DNA of 64,000 nucleotides. Origin: Zoroaster sp. YZ-2022. Its lineage: Eukaryota > Echinodermata > Asteroidea > Forcipulatida > Zoroasteridae. Position numbers and translations under genes: made by a program. This document shows, in pieces, positions 39,249 to 52,100 of the stretch. The stretch is taken from the NCBI GenBank assembly GCA_029582265.1, contig CM055827.1:4821423-4885422 (forward strand), given 5' to 3'. The notes beneath the pieces were generated by a model. The model was not told the DNA's origin, did not search any database, and was given only the letters and a program-made list of their open reading frames with translations. Positions within the stretch are counted from its first letter, which is position 1; each line of letters starts with the position of its first letter.

Positions 39249-41026
39249 ACAATAAGCCTTATCGGAATTGAGCGCGCACTGAATTATGGGAGTTGCGTTG
39301 GGTTTTGGAAAAAGTTGTAAACAAACGCACACGTTTGTGCACAAAGTCAATGGAGGAGAAAGGTGGTCGCTCAGAAAATTAACGTTTTTTACGTATTATA
39401 GCAAAATTATGGAGAAAATGATTAAGAATTAGTTAAATTACATATATAATATTTGTATAATTAAGAAAAGAATAATTTTGTATTTCCAGAAACCATGCAA
39501 ATGGAGGATTTCTCACCTGATTTCTGGATGACAGTTATATTCTAATTTGCAACGGTACTTTTTAGGCAAACTCGACCACTACTAACGGCCAAGAAGCTCT
39601 TCATTTTGGTTTTCGGAACATATTGTCTTTTAGAAATATTCTCCTCATCGACAACAAATATATATTGTATATAAATTAAAGGATTGTAAAAATAAAAAAA
39701 AGAGAAAACAGTGCCTTGTGCCACTTGCCTTTTTTAATATGATATACAATCTGATAGCGGAAGGAACAACAATTGATTGCCGTTTGACAAAAGCTATAAT
39801 TAATACAATATTTCATCCAAGGGAATTAAAACAGGCAAGTCTCGTTTTAGATTTTAGAATTTAGATTGATTGATTGATTGATTTTTAAAGTTATTTATTT
39901 ATTTATTTTTTAATTTATTATCTTTTTTAATGTTTTTAATTTTACGCTCGACCGACACCCCAAATTTATAATCATCATTATTTAATTCTTAATTTGAAAC
40001 GATGAAATTATCTGCAATTTACCCCTTTTTTAGAAGGAAAAAATGCATAAGAGACTAACATTATGGTCGTCGCAGCCGGGGATCAGAAATCAGCTGAGAA
40101 TTCCTCCATTTGCGTAGTTTTCGAGGGAAAAATCTATTATTTTCTTAATAACAAAAATGTTCTGTTTATAATTTAACTGATTTCTTAAAGATTTTCTCTA
40201 TAATTTTGCTATAAAACATAAAAAACTTCCATTTTCTGGCCGGCCACCTTTCTCCTCCATTGACTTTGTGCACACTTGTGCGTTTGTTGACAACGTTTTT
40301 CCAAAACCCAACTCCCATAAGGCCAAACAAAAAAAGATGTTGAGTTGGCCTCCACCGACCGACCCAAAAGTGCTGAAATCTCAGGTCGGGTTTTTTTTTT
40401 CTTTTCTTTTTTTCCCCCGTCATTCATAGGCCTATTTATTAATGAAACTTACCAATTTTCTTTGTATAAAACATAATACGTTTGATTTGTGAAATTTTCC
40501 ACTTTTTTTACCGGTAAATTTACCGGTACCCAAGACTCAATCTACATGTTTTCAAATCGAATGGCCCCGGCCATCACATGGTGGACTCAAATCTACACGT
40601 TTTCCAATCGAATGGCCCCCCTCACATGTTTTCCACTGGCTTCGCGCACTGTTTTGTATGTCAACGATTGCGACTCAATCTACACGTTTTCAAATCAAAT
40701 GGCCCTCACACGTTGCATGTTGAGCATTGCACGCAATATGGATGAATTTGCTGTGTCAATCACAGCGAAAAGTACAACAAAAATGCTTGGGATAATTTTA
40801 TTCTGAAGCAAAATTCCTTGCTGATAGGTATACAAATGAAAAACATGGTATGTGGTTTCAGTTCCAATGCATTTCAATCTTAAATGACAGTCAAGGAGGA
40901 AAAAAAAAAAAAAAAAAAAAAAAATCCCGACCGACCGACCCCTTCAAATATTTTCACTGGAGGGCAACTCAACAATTTTTTGGGGGGCCTAATTCATGCG
41001 CGCTCAATTCCGATAAGGCTTATATA

Positions 41027-41027
<1 letters not shown>
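39249..41027. mobile_element. Foldback element with long inverted repeats and a nested insertion
   Basis: 39251-39275 (aagccttatcggaattgagc, then gcgca) is inverted at about 41002-41027. 39275-39420 (ttatgggagttg, tttttggaaaaa-gtt, gcacaaagtcaatggaggag, ttatagcaaaattat) is inverted at 40190-40318. The right arm is split at about 40325 by DNA to about 40985, which has its own inverted ends (ccgaccgaccc...gtcggg and poly-A/T, 'gtcatt'). This makes foldback within foldback. No coding frame. Confidence 0.7.

Positions 41028-41028
<1 letters not shown>

Positions 41029-41074
<46 letters not shown>
41029..41074. repeat. (TA)n microsatellite
   Basis: About 45 bp of alternating TA. It is followed by cctcctgagtcctgag, whose inverse (gggactcaggaag) precedes the (TA)n at 45174. 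Confidence 0.9.
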
Positions 41075-41076
<2 letters not shown>

Positions 41077-41510
41077 TCCTGAGTCCTGAGCAAAATATAC
41101 TTGGCCAAAACCTATTTCATTTGACATACATGATGCTTGGAGGACAAAATAAGGGGAAAATACTCAACTTTGATTTCCTGCTTTATGATTGGTCAGTTCT
41201 CGAATGTCCCTAAATGGGGACACTGGGACTCCGTTACTTCTCAAATGTCCCTAAATGGAGACACTTGGATTCTGTTACTTCTCAACTGCAATGACGTACT
41301 CATTAATGGAGGAGTTAGAGTACAAACATCCACTGCAAAAACATTTTTTAACAGATAATGAATCAAATAACCCATGTGTTACTCAAGTATCTCAAATTTT
41401 ATTAAATTTCATTTGGCATCACAGGCAAGTGACCTTCAAATTCAAGCAAATTACAAGATAATCAAAATTACATTAATAAATTGATAAGGTGTACATGAAC
41501 AGTAAACTTC

Positions 41511-41875
41511 AGTTTAGGGCTTTGCGTTTCGGTTATTTCTGGAACCGGATACCCGAAAGTGGAAATCTTCGAATACCCAGGTACCCGAATTTGTTTTTGT
41601 AAAAACACATGTATAATGTATATGTATAAAATAACCAATACGAACACAAGTTTCAAACAAAAGACAGCAAGTCTGTGAAACGCAGTCGCTAAATGTTTCT
41701 TCGAAAGCCTTCATCTAAGTTTTCTTCATTTTGTTAGCAAACAATCAGGGACTTCCATAATATTGTGTGGCTTAAAGTGTTCAGTCGGAATTTTAAAAAG
41801 TTGTTTACGGGTAATTTGAACCGAAAAATGGAACCGGGTAATGACATTTTCGGTCAGGTATCCTGTTTCATCTGT
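41511..41875 (-). mobile_element. hAT-like MITE, 'accgggtaatgac' family
   Basis: An inverted copy of the family at 53432-53796 and 47100-47455, with agggctttgcgtttcggtta at the left end. Shared pieces are acccgaaaatt-type repeats, aaaaacacat and gtttcaaacaaaag. The right end (ggtaatgacattttcggtca) has lost part of the terminus. Confidence 0.7.
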
Positions 41876-41987
41876 AATTTACATGTAATGGTATTGCAAA
41901 TTAAACATTAGGACACCCTGCTTTTCAGTGCAAGCCAGCCAAATCTGGACACCCTGTTTCCAAATCCTGGCTAAAACCACACTGCAG

Positions 41988-42150
41988 CATTGGTGGATCC
42001 AGCGGATGGGCAGGGGTGGGGGGACAGGAGGGTGGCACATCAACTTTGAGCAAGAATTCCAAAATTGCCCAAGTTGATAGCCGTACCGTGCCACCCCCCC
42101 CCCCTCTTCTCTTGCCCTGTGTCCCCTTTTCTGGGACCCTGGATCCACTT
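41988..42150. mobile_element. Small MITE with GGTGGATCCAG/CTGGATCCAC termini
   Basis: Inverted ends ttggtggatccag and ctggatccactta flank about 160 bp rich in G then C runs. It is similar in style to 52018-52306. Confidence 0.65.
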
Positions 42151-42433
42151 ACATGAAGCAACAACAACACTGTTAGGGGAGAGAGCTTAATAGTAAGTTT
42201 GTAATTGCTATGAAGTGCTGTACATGTGTGGGTTTAGCTCCAATCATGCTAACCTTCATCACTTTGCTATGTTTTATGGAAATGTTGTACATTACAGATG
42301 TATTAACTTGTTCAACCCAGTCCGTATACGTACATCAGTACCGAATCAATGCATGGGTACAGCTCCTTTAACAATGCTTAGTTTCAGTGACTGGCAACTA
42401 CCAAACAAAATTTTACTTACACTTATGCAGCCC

Positions 42434-43536
42434 ATCAAGATGTTCACTCCAAGAATTTTTTTAAATCTCTGTTGGCGTGGTGTTCAGCAGAACCCCTTTG
42501 GTCTGATGGTACTTGCGGTTTGTCATGTCTGATATCAACCTGTACTGTCCATCGTCGATGTACTGCTCAAAGTAATCAGATGGTGACCAATTTTGATGTT
42601 GGAATGACAGGTCCTCTCTTTGTGGTTCTGGTGGTAACACAGGCATAAATCTGCAGGAAGGAAACAGACAATGACAAAGAAAAACTGAGATTTGGAACAT
42701 TCACATTCAAAAATGTCAAAATGTATCTCCAAATCTGGTTGAAAATGTATAAGTGTTTACACAAACATGCATGTTTACCCATAGCATTAGTTTCAACTAA
42801 ATAAATTCTGAAATTAGGTTCATAGGCCTCGTTAGTTTACCTTGAAAAGGTAATTGCACTTGAATACAAACACTATTGCCTTCAACTCATTAACAGTTCT
42901 TAAAAAGGAAAATTAAATAGTTACTTGTACAACAAATGTAAATGATGTTAAACAATGGAAGAAAACAATGACCTCTTTCAAAAACTACAAACTCAAAACT
43001 TCAGTTTAGTATCTGTAAACCTGTCTTCTTTGCAAATGAGACTCAAATCGAAATTGAATGTGAACACAAACATTGATGAAAGCATCAATGATCAAGTTGT
43101 TTTGCATGGAGCCTTAAATATCAAGAATGCTGTAACGTATAAACAGTTTGAAACTATTAATTTAAAACATGTAAGTAAAACAAAGAAATAGCAAATGTAA
43201 CGCTCAATACGTTTTAATGAAATTTTTGTTCGCACAAAGCAAACTGAACATTTGATCAGTTTCAAGACTTTGAAACAGTCTATTACTCATTTGTTTTCTT
43301 CCATATTTCTTTGCGTCCACGTTTAGTAGATGGTGCATCATCATCACTACTATCTGGTTCATCACTACCACTAGAGCTACCCTGAGATTCCCCACTAGTG
43401 CTAGTATGAGCCAATGAATCATCATTGTCGAACTCGTCGTCAGATAAATCCAAATCCGATTCATCCAGCAAGTCTTGAAGTTCCTCACTAGTCAAATGCT
43501 GTCTCGGTACTCGCACTATAGGAGCCATTGAAAAAC
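42434..43536 (-). pseudogene. piggyBac-like transposase, N-terminal remnant
   Basis: - strand. A 5' exon (about 43528-43270) encodes an acidic, Ser/Asp-rich start: MAPIVRVPRQHLTSEELQDL, then LLDESDLDLSDDEFDNDD, SGSDEPDSSDDDAPS and a basic KRGRKEIWKK. A second exon (42651-42434, after ctgcag, before gtaagt) encodes FMPVLPPEPQ, PSDYFEQYIDDGQYRLISDM, TNRKYH and LGVNILMGCIS. An acidic N-terminus followed by a P-x-D-Y-F ... T-N-x-Y block leading into an I-L-M-G segment is the layout of piggyBac (DDE_Tnp_1_7) transposases. The catalytic Asp part was not found further left, so this is a truncated remnant, or its other exons are lost. Confidence 0.65.
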
Positions 43537-43539
43537 ATG

Positions 43540-45170
43540 TAAATCGATACAGATTATGAGTTTGAGTTGGGCTCCATAACATGATAAATTACTAGTTTAT
43601 CATTTCAATAAACATTAGCTATGTCAGTGTCCGCATCTATTTCATGACGTTTTCAACTCTGGAGAAAAAACTAATGACTAGTAGCTACATGACCAAAACC
43701 TGTGTCCCCCCCCCCCCCAGTGACCTCACTGTGATAACTCTGAGGTGGGGTTAAGGTACAAAATCTGTAGGGGCTGTTTAAAAGTGCTTCCTCCCTGAAA
43801 AATTACAATAGTCATGATAATAATCCCTCCAATACCCCTTACTATTTAAACCATACAAATTAAGTTACGCTGCTGACCATGCGTGGGGGAGGGGGAGGGG
43901 AGGTGGGGGATAAGCCCTATCTGCCTAGTTTAGTTGTACTACTATAGTACTAGGCCTACCTAGGTCTATAAATAATCATTTAGTGCATTGCATTGATACA
44001 TGTAGGTGCGCATAATCACTGGTTATGTTATCCTGTGGATGATCAATGTGTACTTCAATTATTATGTTTCGCTCAATGTGTACATACATGTAAATGTAAT
44101 GTAGTTACGAAGTCCCAATGTCCCTCACAGGTAGGTATGTGAAGATACGCATCGATCGCGGCCGATATTTTCTGCCCGATTTCTGTTCCGCATCGCGTCA
44201 TGCGCGCTGGGGAAATCCCCATAAATTCGCATTCTGATTGGCTGTAGACGATGATGACGTATTGGAAAATCCCCTCTTACATCCGCCATGTTTGATTTTT
44301 TTATTTTTGGAATGTTTTGACCTTCGCTGGAAAAGTTGAAGAAATCACTGTTTTGACGGCACAAATACCACTCTAAGGCCCAATCCTACGTTATTGAAAG
44401 GTAAGTCTACATTATTGTTGTTATTTCATCTTTAAAATCCCAAAGTTTCATTGTATTTTATGGGTCCCAAAAAAAATTGACTTACCCCGCAGTCTGACGC
44501 GACCCGGTCGCAGCTGGGTCGTCTGGGGGCAATCGGCATGAACGGGAGCCGAAAATCAAGCGTTTTTATTCAAAAAAGTCGCGTTTTCGGTCACAAAATT
44601 CTATTCAAGTAGGCCTACCTTAACTTAGATAAATGATGCTAATTAACGAGCTTTAAATGCTTATAATTTCCTTATCAATTAAGATATCTCAATAATTTTG
44701 GTACCACTGTGTAGGATTTTTCAAGCTCTTTCCAGTGGTACTAATTGCATTGGTATTGGTTCACTTTGAATATTTTCTTCACATAGGCCTACCTATCACA
44801 GGGGACACAATGATTTGAACCTCCATAATTCTCCAAACTAAATGTATTAATTTTTAAACTTACACTCATACTTTTCTTTAACTATTAAACATGTTTTTGC
44901 TTGTAATAAGAAATTCAAATGAAAGCGGTAAAGATGGAAAAATCGTGCCTTACCTGGTCTTCCTGATGACCTTGAACATGAACTCATGTCAGCCATCTTG
45001 AAACAAGCACCACCTAGCTCCTAGAGTTACTGCTGATACAATATTTATTGTCTGCAGAGGGCAGCAGACAGCTGATTTATTGCAAGCACACTCATTGGGG
45101 TCTACCTGGAATGTGTGTAGTTTAAGGGCTCAAAATAGTATGTCCCCGTAAGGGGACGTTGGGACTCAGG
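43540..45170. other. Intergenic DNA, no gene recognised
   Basis: No coding motif. It holds a C homopolymer (43707-43718), a G-rich patch (43887-43910) and three of the TAGGCCTA palindromes (43951, 44610 and 44784). Confidence 0.5.
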
Positions 45171-45171
45171 A

Positions 45172-45328
<157 letters not shown>

Positions 45329-46174
45329 CCTTATGTGTGTGTGTGTGTGTGAGCCATCAAAAAAGTAGGGGGCATTTAATTCTACCTCCATGGATATACG
45401 GTCCTCCACTCTAAAAAGTGGGGGGCACTGACCGATTTCTGATTTTAGAACTTATTTTCTGACCCTGTGACCATTGACTGCAATTTGAGGACTCTGTCAC
45501 GACTTGAGCCCTATGTCTAGTCTGATTGTAATTAAATGCACATCATACTGCACAACGGGGTCATGGGGGGTCATAGTACCTTAGCCTCTCCACCAAAGCG
45601 TTTTCTGTTTTTATAACACGATGTTTCGGACCCGATGACCGAGATGATCAAAATTAGGCACATCTTGGTGCCAGGAGGGACATATCTGCCAAGTTTAAGC
45701 CCCAGAGTTGCCGTTTAACTAACATAGGGCCTATGTGTTGTAAAGACTCAAAATCTTATTTTAAAAAGTCAATTTCTGCCTCAATGATCGCTTTTGAACG
45801 TTAAAATCAATGAATTTGGGTTAAATTATACACAACGGTATGCCAGCTTTGGAACCGGAAGTAGCGAAAAGAATACGCTTACGACCAATGCGATCTAATC
45901 GAATTGAGCTCCATGTAATAGAGTGCATGCGATTTATATGCTGTGAACTTTGTTGACAGCTCAGATTGAAATGACAAACAGCGCCCTCAAACGGCAGTCA
46001 CTAAAAGCATTAATAATGTACTTGTTTCGCGCCGTCGTCGTCAGTGATCCTCGATTATCTAACTTTAGTCCTGTGTACCGAATTAAGCAGATCTCATGAG
46101 AGAATATTTCCTTATACCCGGCCTGTACCACCAACACCAACCAGCCAAGAGACGAGGTTAAATCACCGTTAAAA

Positions 46175-49100
46175 ATGCAAAACAACGATAGCAATCACCT
46201 CTACAAAAACGGCTGTTTCCTGAGCTCCATTGTCAGAGATGAATACATGGAACCGTTGTTGGACCGGCCTGATATGCAACTCAAGTTGGTGCAGATTTTT
46301 TTCAGACATGGAGCTCGAACACCGATCAGACTCACACCTGGAATTGAAGAGGTCAGACTAAGCGTCCAAATATCCGAGACGCAGTCCAAAAAAGAGGGGC
46401 GGGTCGGCAGGGGGTGGGTGGGTGGGTAAATACTAGCCCCATTCTAGGGCCAATACACTGGACTCCCTCCGTATCCTTGGCCCTAGGCCTAGCGCCACAT
46501 GTACAAAAATGGAGCGATTTTTCTTTTTTTCTATTTTTGATCTGCAAATTATTACAACCTAAAACTTAGTAATTAGGTAACCTTGCCCAAGCAGACACTT
46601 TTGGCATAAAATCCATTATTCTGGGATAGCTCACTTTCATGAATTTTCGAAAAAAAAATTTAAAAATAAAACAAATAAATAGGCCTATAAAGTAATTTAG
46701 ATTTCACCAAAATTACCGATTTGGAAAAAATGTCGTATCCGACCGCCACTTTTTAAGGTTTTTGGGGGATTTTTGTGCAACCACTAACCAGTTAAAAAAA
46801 AATTCTATCGGTTAACATAATAATATCATGTTAAAAAGAAGCGTCAAACTGAAGACAAAATCATTTAATTTAGTACTATGATGCCCTTCAAAATTTCAAA
46901 TAATAAAATATAATTAGATCTCTAGAATCAACGATCATTTCCAGCATCTAAGGTGCTTAAACACTGGACAATTGCATAAACACAAATTTGGTATTTAACT
47001 TGAAACAAAAAAAAAGAAATAGAGAAGCTTCCTCACCCTAGTTAATCATTTATTTCTAGTTCTACCTAAAACATTTGTTGAACAAAATTGTTCCCCATTA
47101 AGGCTGCGCTGGGTATCTGGGTATCTGGGTATCTGGGTACCCGACCGAAACTGTCATTACCCGGTTCCATTTTTTGGTTCCAATTACCCCTAAACAACAA
47201 CTGAAAATTTTGAAGCCACAACAAATGGCAGTCTCTGATTTTTTTTTTTTTGTTAACGTTTTGTTGTGTGGGAAATGGGGAAATTATTACACTAAGTCCA
47301 CATTTATTATTACTCCAATAAAACAAGAGAAACTTGGTCATTTTATTCATTCGGGAGTATTTATGTGCTTTTACAAAATTGTTGACGGGTACCCGGATAT
47401 CCGAAGATTTCCAATTTTGGGTATCCCGTTCCCAAACTAATCAAAAACGCACAGCTTTATTCCCCATCACTGTCGGTTGATTAGCTGCAAAGTGAATTGT
47501 GATACCTTTTCAATGTACAGGAAACTTGGGACAAGGACACAATGTGTGTAGAGGAGGACTATCATAAAGTGGATTTTGATATTTATTCCTTAGACGGCAA
47601 GTCGGGCCCTCATCACTCCCCTGTAGAGCAGTTATATCAGGCAACTACCTTTAAAGTAAGCATTGTCAATTAATAACCCTCCTACTTTAGCTGAAATTTA
47701 GTGGCAAGTAGCTATGGTAGTCAAAACCAGTCAACTGCCTATTTTGACAGTCCCAAATGTGCACACGGGAATCTTTGACTGGTTTTTACTGTCATTTTGA
47801 TCACCCTCAACAATACAAGATAATGTTTTTACCAGTCCAAAACGGTCGACACGTAAGGTTTGACTGTGTTTGACTTTTAAGTGCACTATATACCTTGGCA
47901 AGTTTATCAACATTTTGACTGATTTTGACTGATTTTGACTCTTGCAGTCACAGAAGGATTAAATTAAGCTTGGGCAATAACATGATAATGTCAAATATCA
48001 TGATACCTTTTTTTCTTCACTTACGATATCAAGAACCTTTTCTATTTTAGGTAAAACTTGTAGCTTTGCATGGTGAGGATGATAAGTAAGACTAATTGCG
48101 GTGACACCATGTGGAATCTCAATTGAGTAGTAATTACTACTCAATTGAGATTCCACATGGTGTCACCGCAATTAGTCTTACTTTTCTATTTTATTGAGAT
48201 ATCGCGATTAAAAAATATAACTGAAACCGCGATTGTGAGTCGAGTTAGAAATTCCATGGAAACAAAATAAGGCCAGTCTTTTCAGCTTTCGAGAATGAGA
48301 ATGAGAATAAAAATTGCAATACTCTTGGAAATCGTGATTATATGTTTGACGATATATCGTGGATGAAAAAAATCGATATCGCCCAAGCCTATTGTCATTA
48401 AAATATACCTCGATCAGGACCCATTATTGTTAGCCTCATTGGGAGAAAAGGGTTCCGATCGGGATAACAGTATCTCCCAATCAAGGTACATGTGTAGTAT
48501 GGCAGTCAGTGCTGTACAACATAGTATATAATCCCAATTGGGGCCAATTAGTATTCTCTTATGGCAGATCAAAAATCGATGTTAGTGTTTTCTTGTAGAA
48601 GTTAAAGTTTGTGTTTTCTTATGGAAGAACCTAAATGTTTTTTTGTTTTCACTAGATTCTTGTTAACAACACAACGTAATAAGCTGAAGTTTTCACAGGT
48701 TGGCTAATTTACATATTTATTTAAAGGGACAGTATCGTCACAATCAACGGGGCATGGAATCATAATGCTACTTTTAGATTAACCCAGTGACTGCCATAAT
48801 ACCCCACGTGATAAGGTCATTATAGCCATTGCTGCTGCATAAATGAGCCAGTAATTTTCAGTCACTGTGTTAATCTTAAACTAGGACATTGATTTGATGC
48901 CCCGTCGAAAGCCTGCTCTGATCGTGACGATACTGCCCCTTTAAATCAAGGATCAGAGCATAATATTGATGTTAAATATGTTCGCTTTCAAATGACTAGG
49001 GGGGTGCTACCAGAGGTCAGCTGACAACCCTAGGAATGAACCAGAGTTATGAACTCGGCACATACTTCAGGAAGCACTACATGGAGAAGACCAAATACCT

Positions 49101-52100
49101 GCATCCAGAGTTCAACTGCAAAGAAATCTTGTAAGGTGTAATAATAACAAAGATTAGTCCCCCAAAAAAGTCTCTGGTTTCTGGTCATCGGTCAGCTTCA
49201 AAATTATTATTAGGTGTTTGGGCACCACCTGAACACCTCTTTGAAATCGTTTTTTTTTCTTTTTTTCTTCGTCTTCTCACTGAACCTTGTCGGCAGAGAA
49301 TCCCATACTTGCGAAGCTCGCAGAGACCTGAAACTTGACACATACCTAGACCTTAAATCCAAACATAATTTACATTGACATGACCCCAATTTGACCTTGT
49401 CTTCCGGTCCAAACAGGAAGTTAAATATACAGGCTCGTCGAAACAAAATAGCCGTCGGCTATCTCTCGCAATGAGAAAGGCGACTTGTTTCACGTTGTAC
49501 GCGTGTACATGAATGTACGTTGTTATGCATACGTAGTATTGGACACACTTACCCAATATTATATTGTACGCTACTCGAGATAATTTATGTGAACGTTTGA
49601 CCCCAAGAGGGCGTTCAACTTGGTTTTATGAATGAATGTAACAATGGAATATTCTACGGCATTCTAGCGCGCTGTAAGCTTACTATTTTTGGAAACTTAT
49701 GTAATTGTAACAAGTCTCTAGAACCCTATAGTTTATAGTAATTTCTGGGAAATATGAAAACCTATAAATACGGGCAGACAAGGGATTTTGAGCAGGATTT
49801 TGGGGACTATGAGTTGTTTAGTCTCTTTGCATGTTTTGAGCAAGATTGATTGCGGGGACAAAAAATCCTTCCTGGGGACACGTGAAAAACTTACACATCT
49901 CCCTCGGGAGGCAGGTCAGTTCACTCTTTATCATGTTGCCACCATCTTGGTCATGTTCCCTGTATCCAATAACAGTAATGAATGCTAATATGCATTGTAC
50001 AAAAAGGAACCAGACTATTTTTCCTTCCAGCGTCGGTTTGGTTACATTGATTTGAATGGGAGAAAATCAAGACAACCGCACCATGATATAGCTCTATTAT
50101 TATAAACGCTCCTGCCTGATTTATTGTTAGTAGTCATAATAAATATAGGCCCTACTCAACTTGACACTGACAGGACTGTAAATAAATTATTTTACTATTT
50201 TTGAGAGTGTACATCATATCAACTGACAACTTAACTTTGTATGAACTTCAAACTTGATACATAGTTAGAACTTAACATGTTTATAACAGAATTTCTTACA
50301 CCATTATGACGTCATTAAATACGATACATGTAAAACCAAATTTAATATTTCAAAAATTTATATCTCAAGAACCACAAAAGATAAAATAACAATATTTGTA
50401 ATATTTTATTGATGATGAAAAACTTTACAAATATAAACAGCCATGGAACCGATTTGACCATCACTTCCGGTCCAAACAGGAAGTTGAAGTGAACAAATAT
50501 TCTGGAGCCATTTCGGTAATGTTATCATGGTTGTGTTGTGTTGAAATAAACTTCTGACGTGAAATTCAACATATCTTAACGTCAAACCCGAACACCTGCG
50601 TGTTTGTTATCGACAAACACTGCACGTCTAGTTTTTTTTTTTGGTAATCTTTTTTTTAATTTTATTTTTTTGGCTAACAGGGAAATACATGATGAGTGTA
50701 TACCCGGGTACCAAATTTCCCATCTACAAAGTATGGTGGCTAAGAGAGGCCTCACAAATTGGACAAACATTCATACCATGAAAAATAATTCGAATCAATC
50801 CAGAAATTTTGGCTTCAATTGAACATCATTTCATAGCAAACAAAAATAAATAAAAATGCCAACACGTGGATCCGAGGCAATGCTCATGGAGACCAGAAAC
50901 CAGAAACATTTTTTTGTTTGGCCTTAACCCACCTACTCTCAGTTCATTTTGCAAGTTGGTTGACAGACCCACCAAAACTTGTTCAGTTTTTGAAAGGTGG
51001 AATAGCTGTGCTGAACACGATTACTGTGTACAGCGAAGATGCATTTCCACACGAAACCACTACACATCACACAAGTATTTTTCCCCTTTCAAAACCTTTC
51101 AGAGGGTTTTGAGGCATCAAATTATGCAGGGGTTAAAAACGTAAAGAAACAAATCATTTTGTGTCTTGAAGACGAGATTTTGATTTCAGTAGTGGCCTTA
51201 GATTTTGAAACAATTGAAATTATTAAATGCAGGTAATCCCCTCCTACTTCTGGTACCTTTTTCATACAAGTTGATGCACCATTTGAAACCATTCGCTTTT
51301 GTGGTTTTGAATGGTGAAATAACTGTGTACAGTATTGATTTCCCCAAATGGTTTTGAATGGTAGGTCAGCTAATACAAAACCTTGTTTGGATCTTTCCAA
51401 ATGGTAGTACAGCTAATACAAAACCTTCTTTGGATACTTCTAAGTGGTAAATCAATGGACCCTCTATATGCATTTGAATGGTAGTAAAGCTTGCTACCAA
51501 CACTGTTCAAATGGTATCACCATGTGTGTACAAAACCAATGGGCATTTTTGAAAGTGGAAAATTTTAATGGTTTCAAATGGTTAAACAATAGGAGGGTTT
51601 AATGAGGCAAAGTCCAGCCACAGGCTTGTAACAGATTGCCTTTGAAAAAAAATAATAAAAATAAAAAATAATAAATATTATGTTATACGGTTACAAAAAG
51701 ACAAAAACAAATAATTGGACAGACAATTAGACAAATCTTTATTTATTTTTTTACAGTATGCGTTCTACCAACATCAACAGAAACATCAAGTCCCTTTCCT
51801 GTGTTTTAGCGGGCCTCTACGGAGACGGTCTAAAAAGAAACAACAGAGGTAAGTGGCGAATGCTCGCTTTACAGTATCCATGTGAATATGTATATATCAC
51901 CAAATGCTGAATCATACAGAGCTCATCAAAGCCTTCTAGCAGTGAAAACTCACCCAAGCCAGTTATAGACTAATCCGATGACCTCTGTTTTCCGCCATTA
52001 CTGCGGTGGTACCACACTCATGGGCGGATCCAGAACATTTTTTAGGGGGGGCTGAGAATCAAAAACAATTATTTTTCAGTACTACAAAAATTACAATGAA

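Noticed and set aside
42955..43191. 78-aa gene on + strand
   Set aside because: AT-rich, lies inside the intron of the - strand piggyBac-like remnant, and has no motif.
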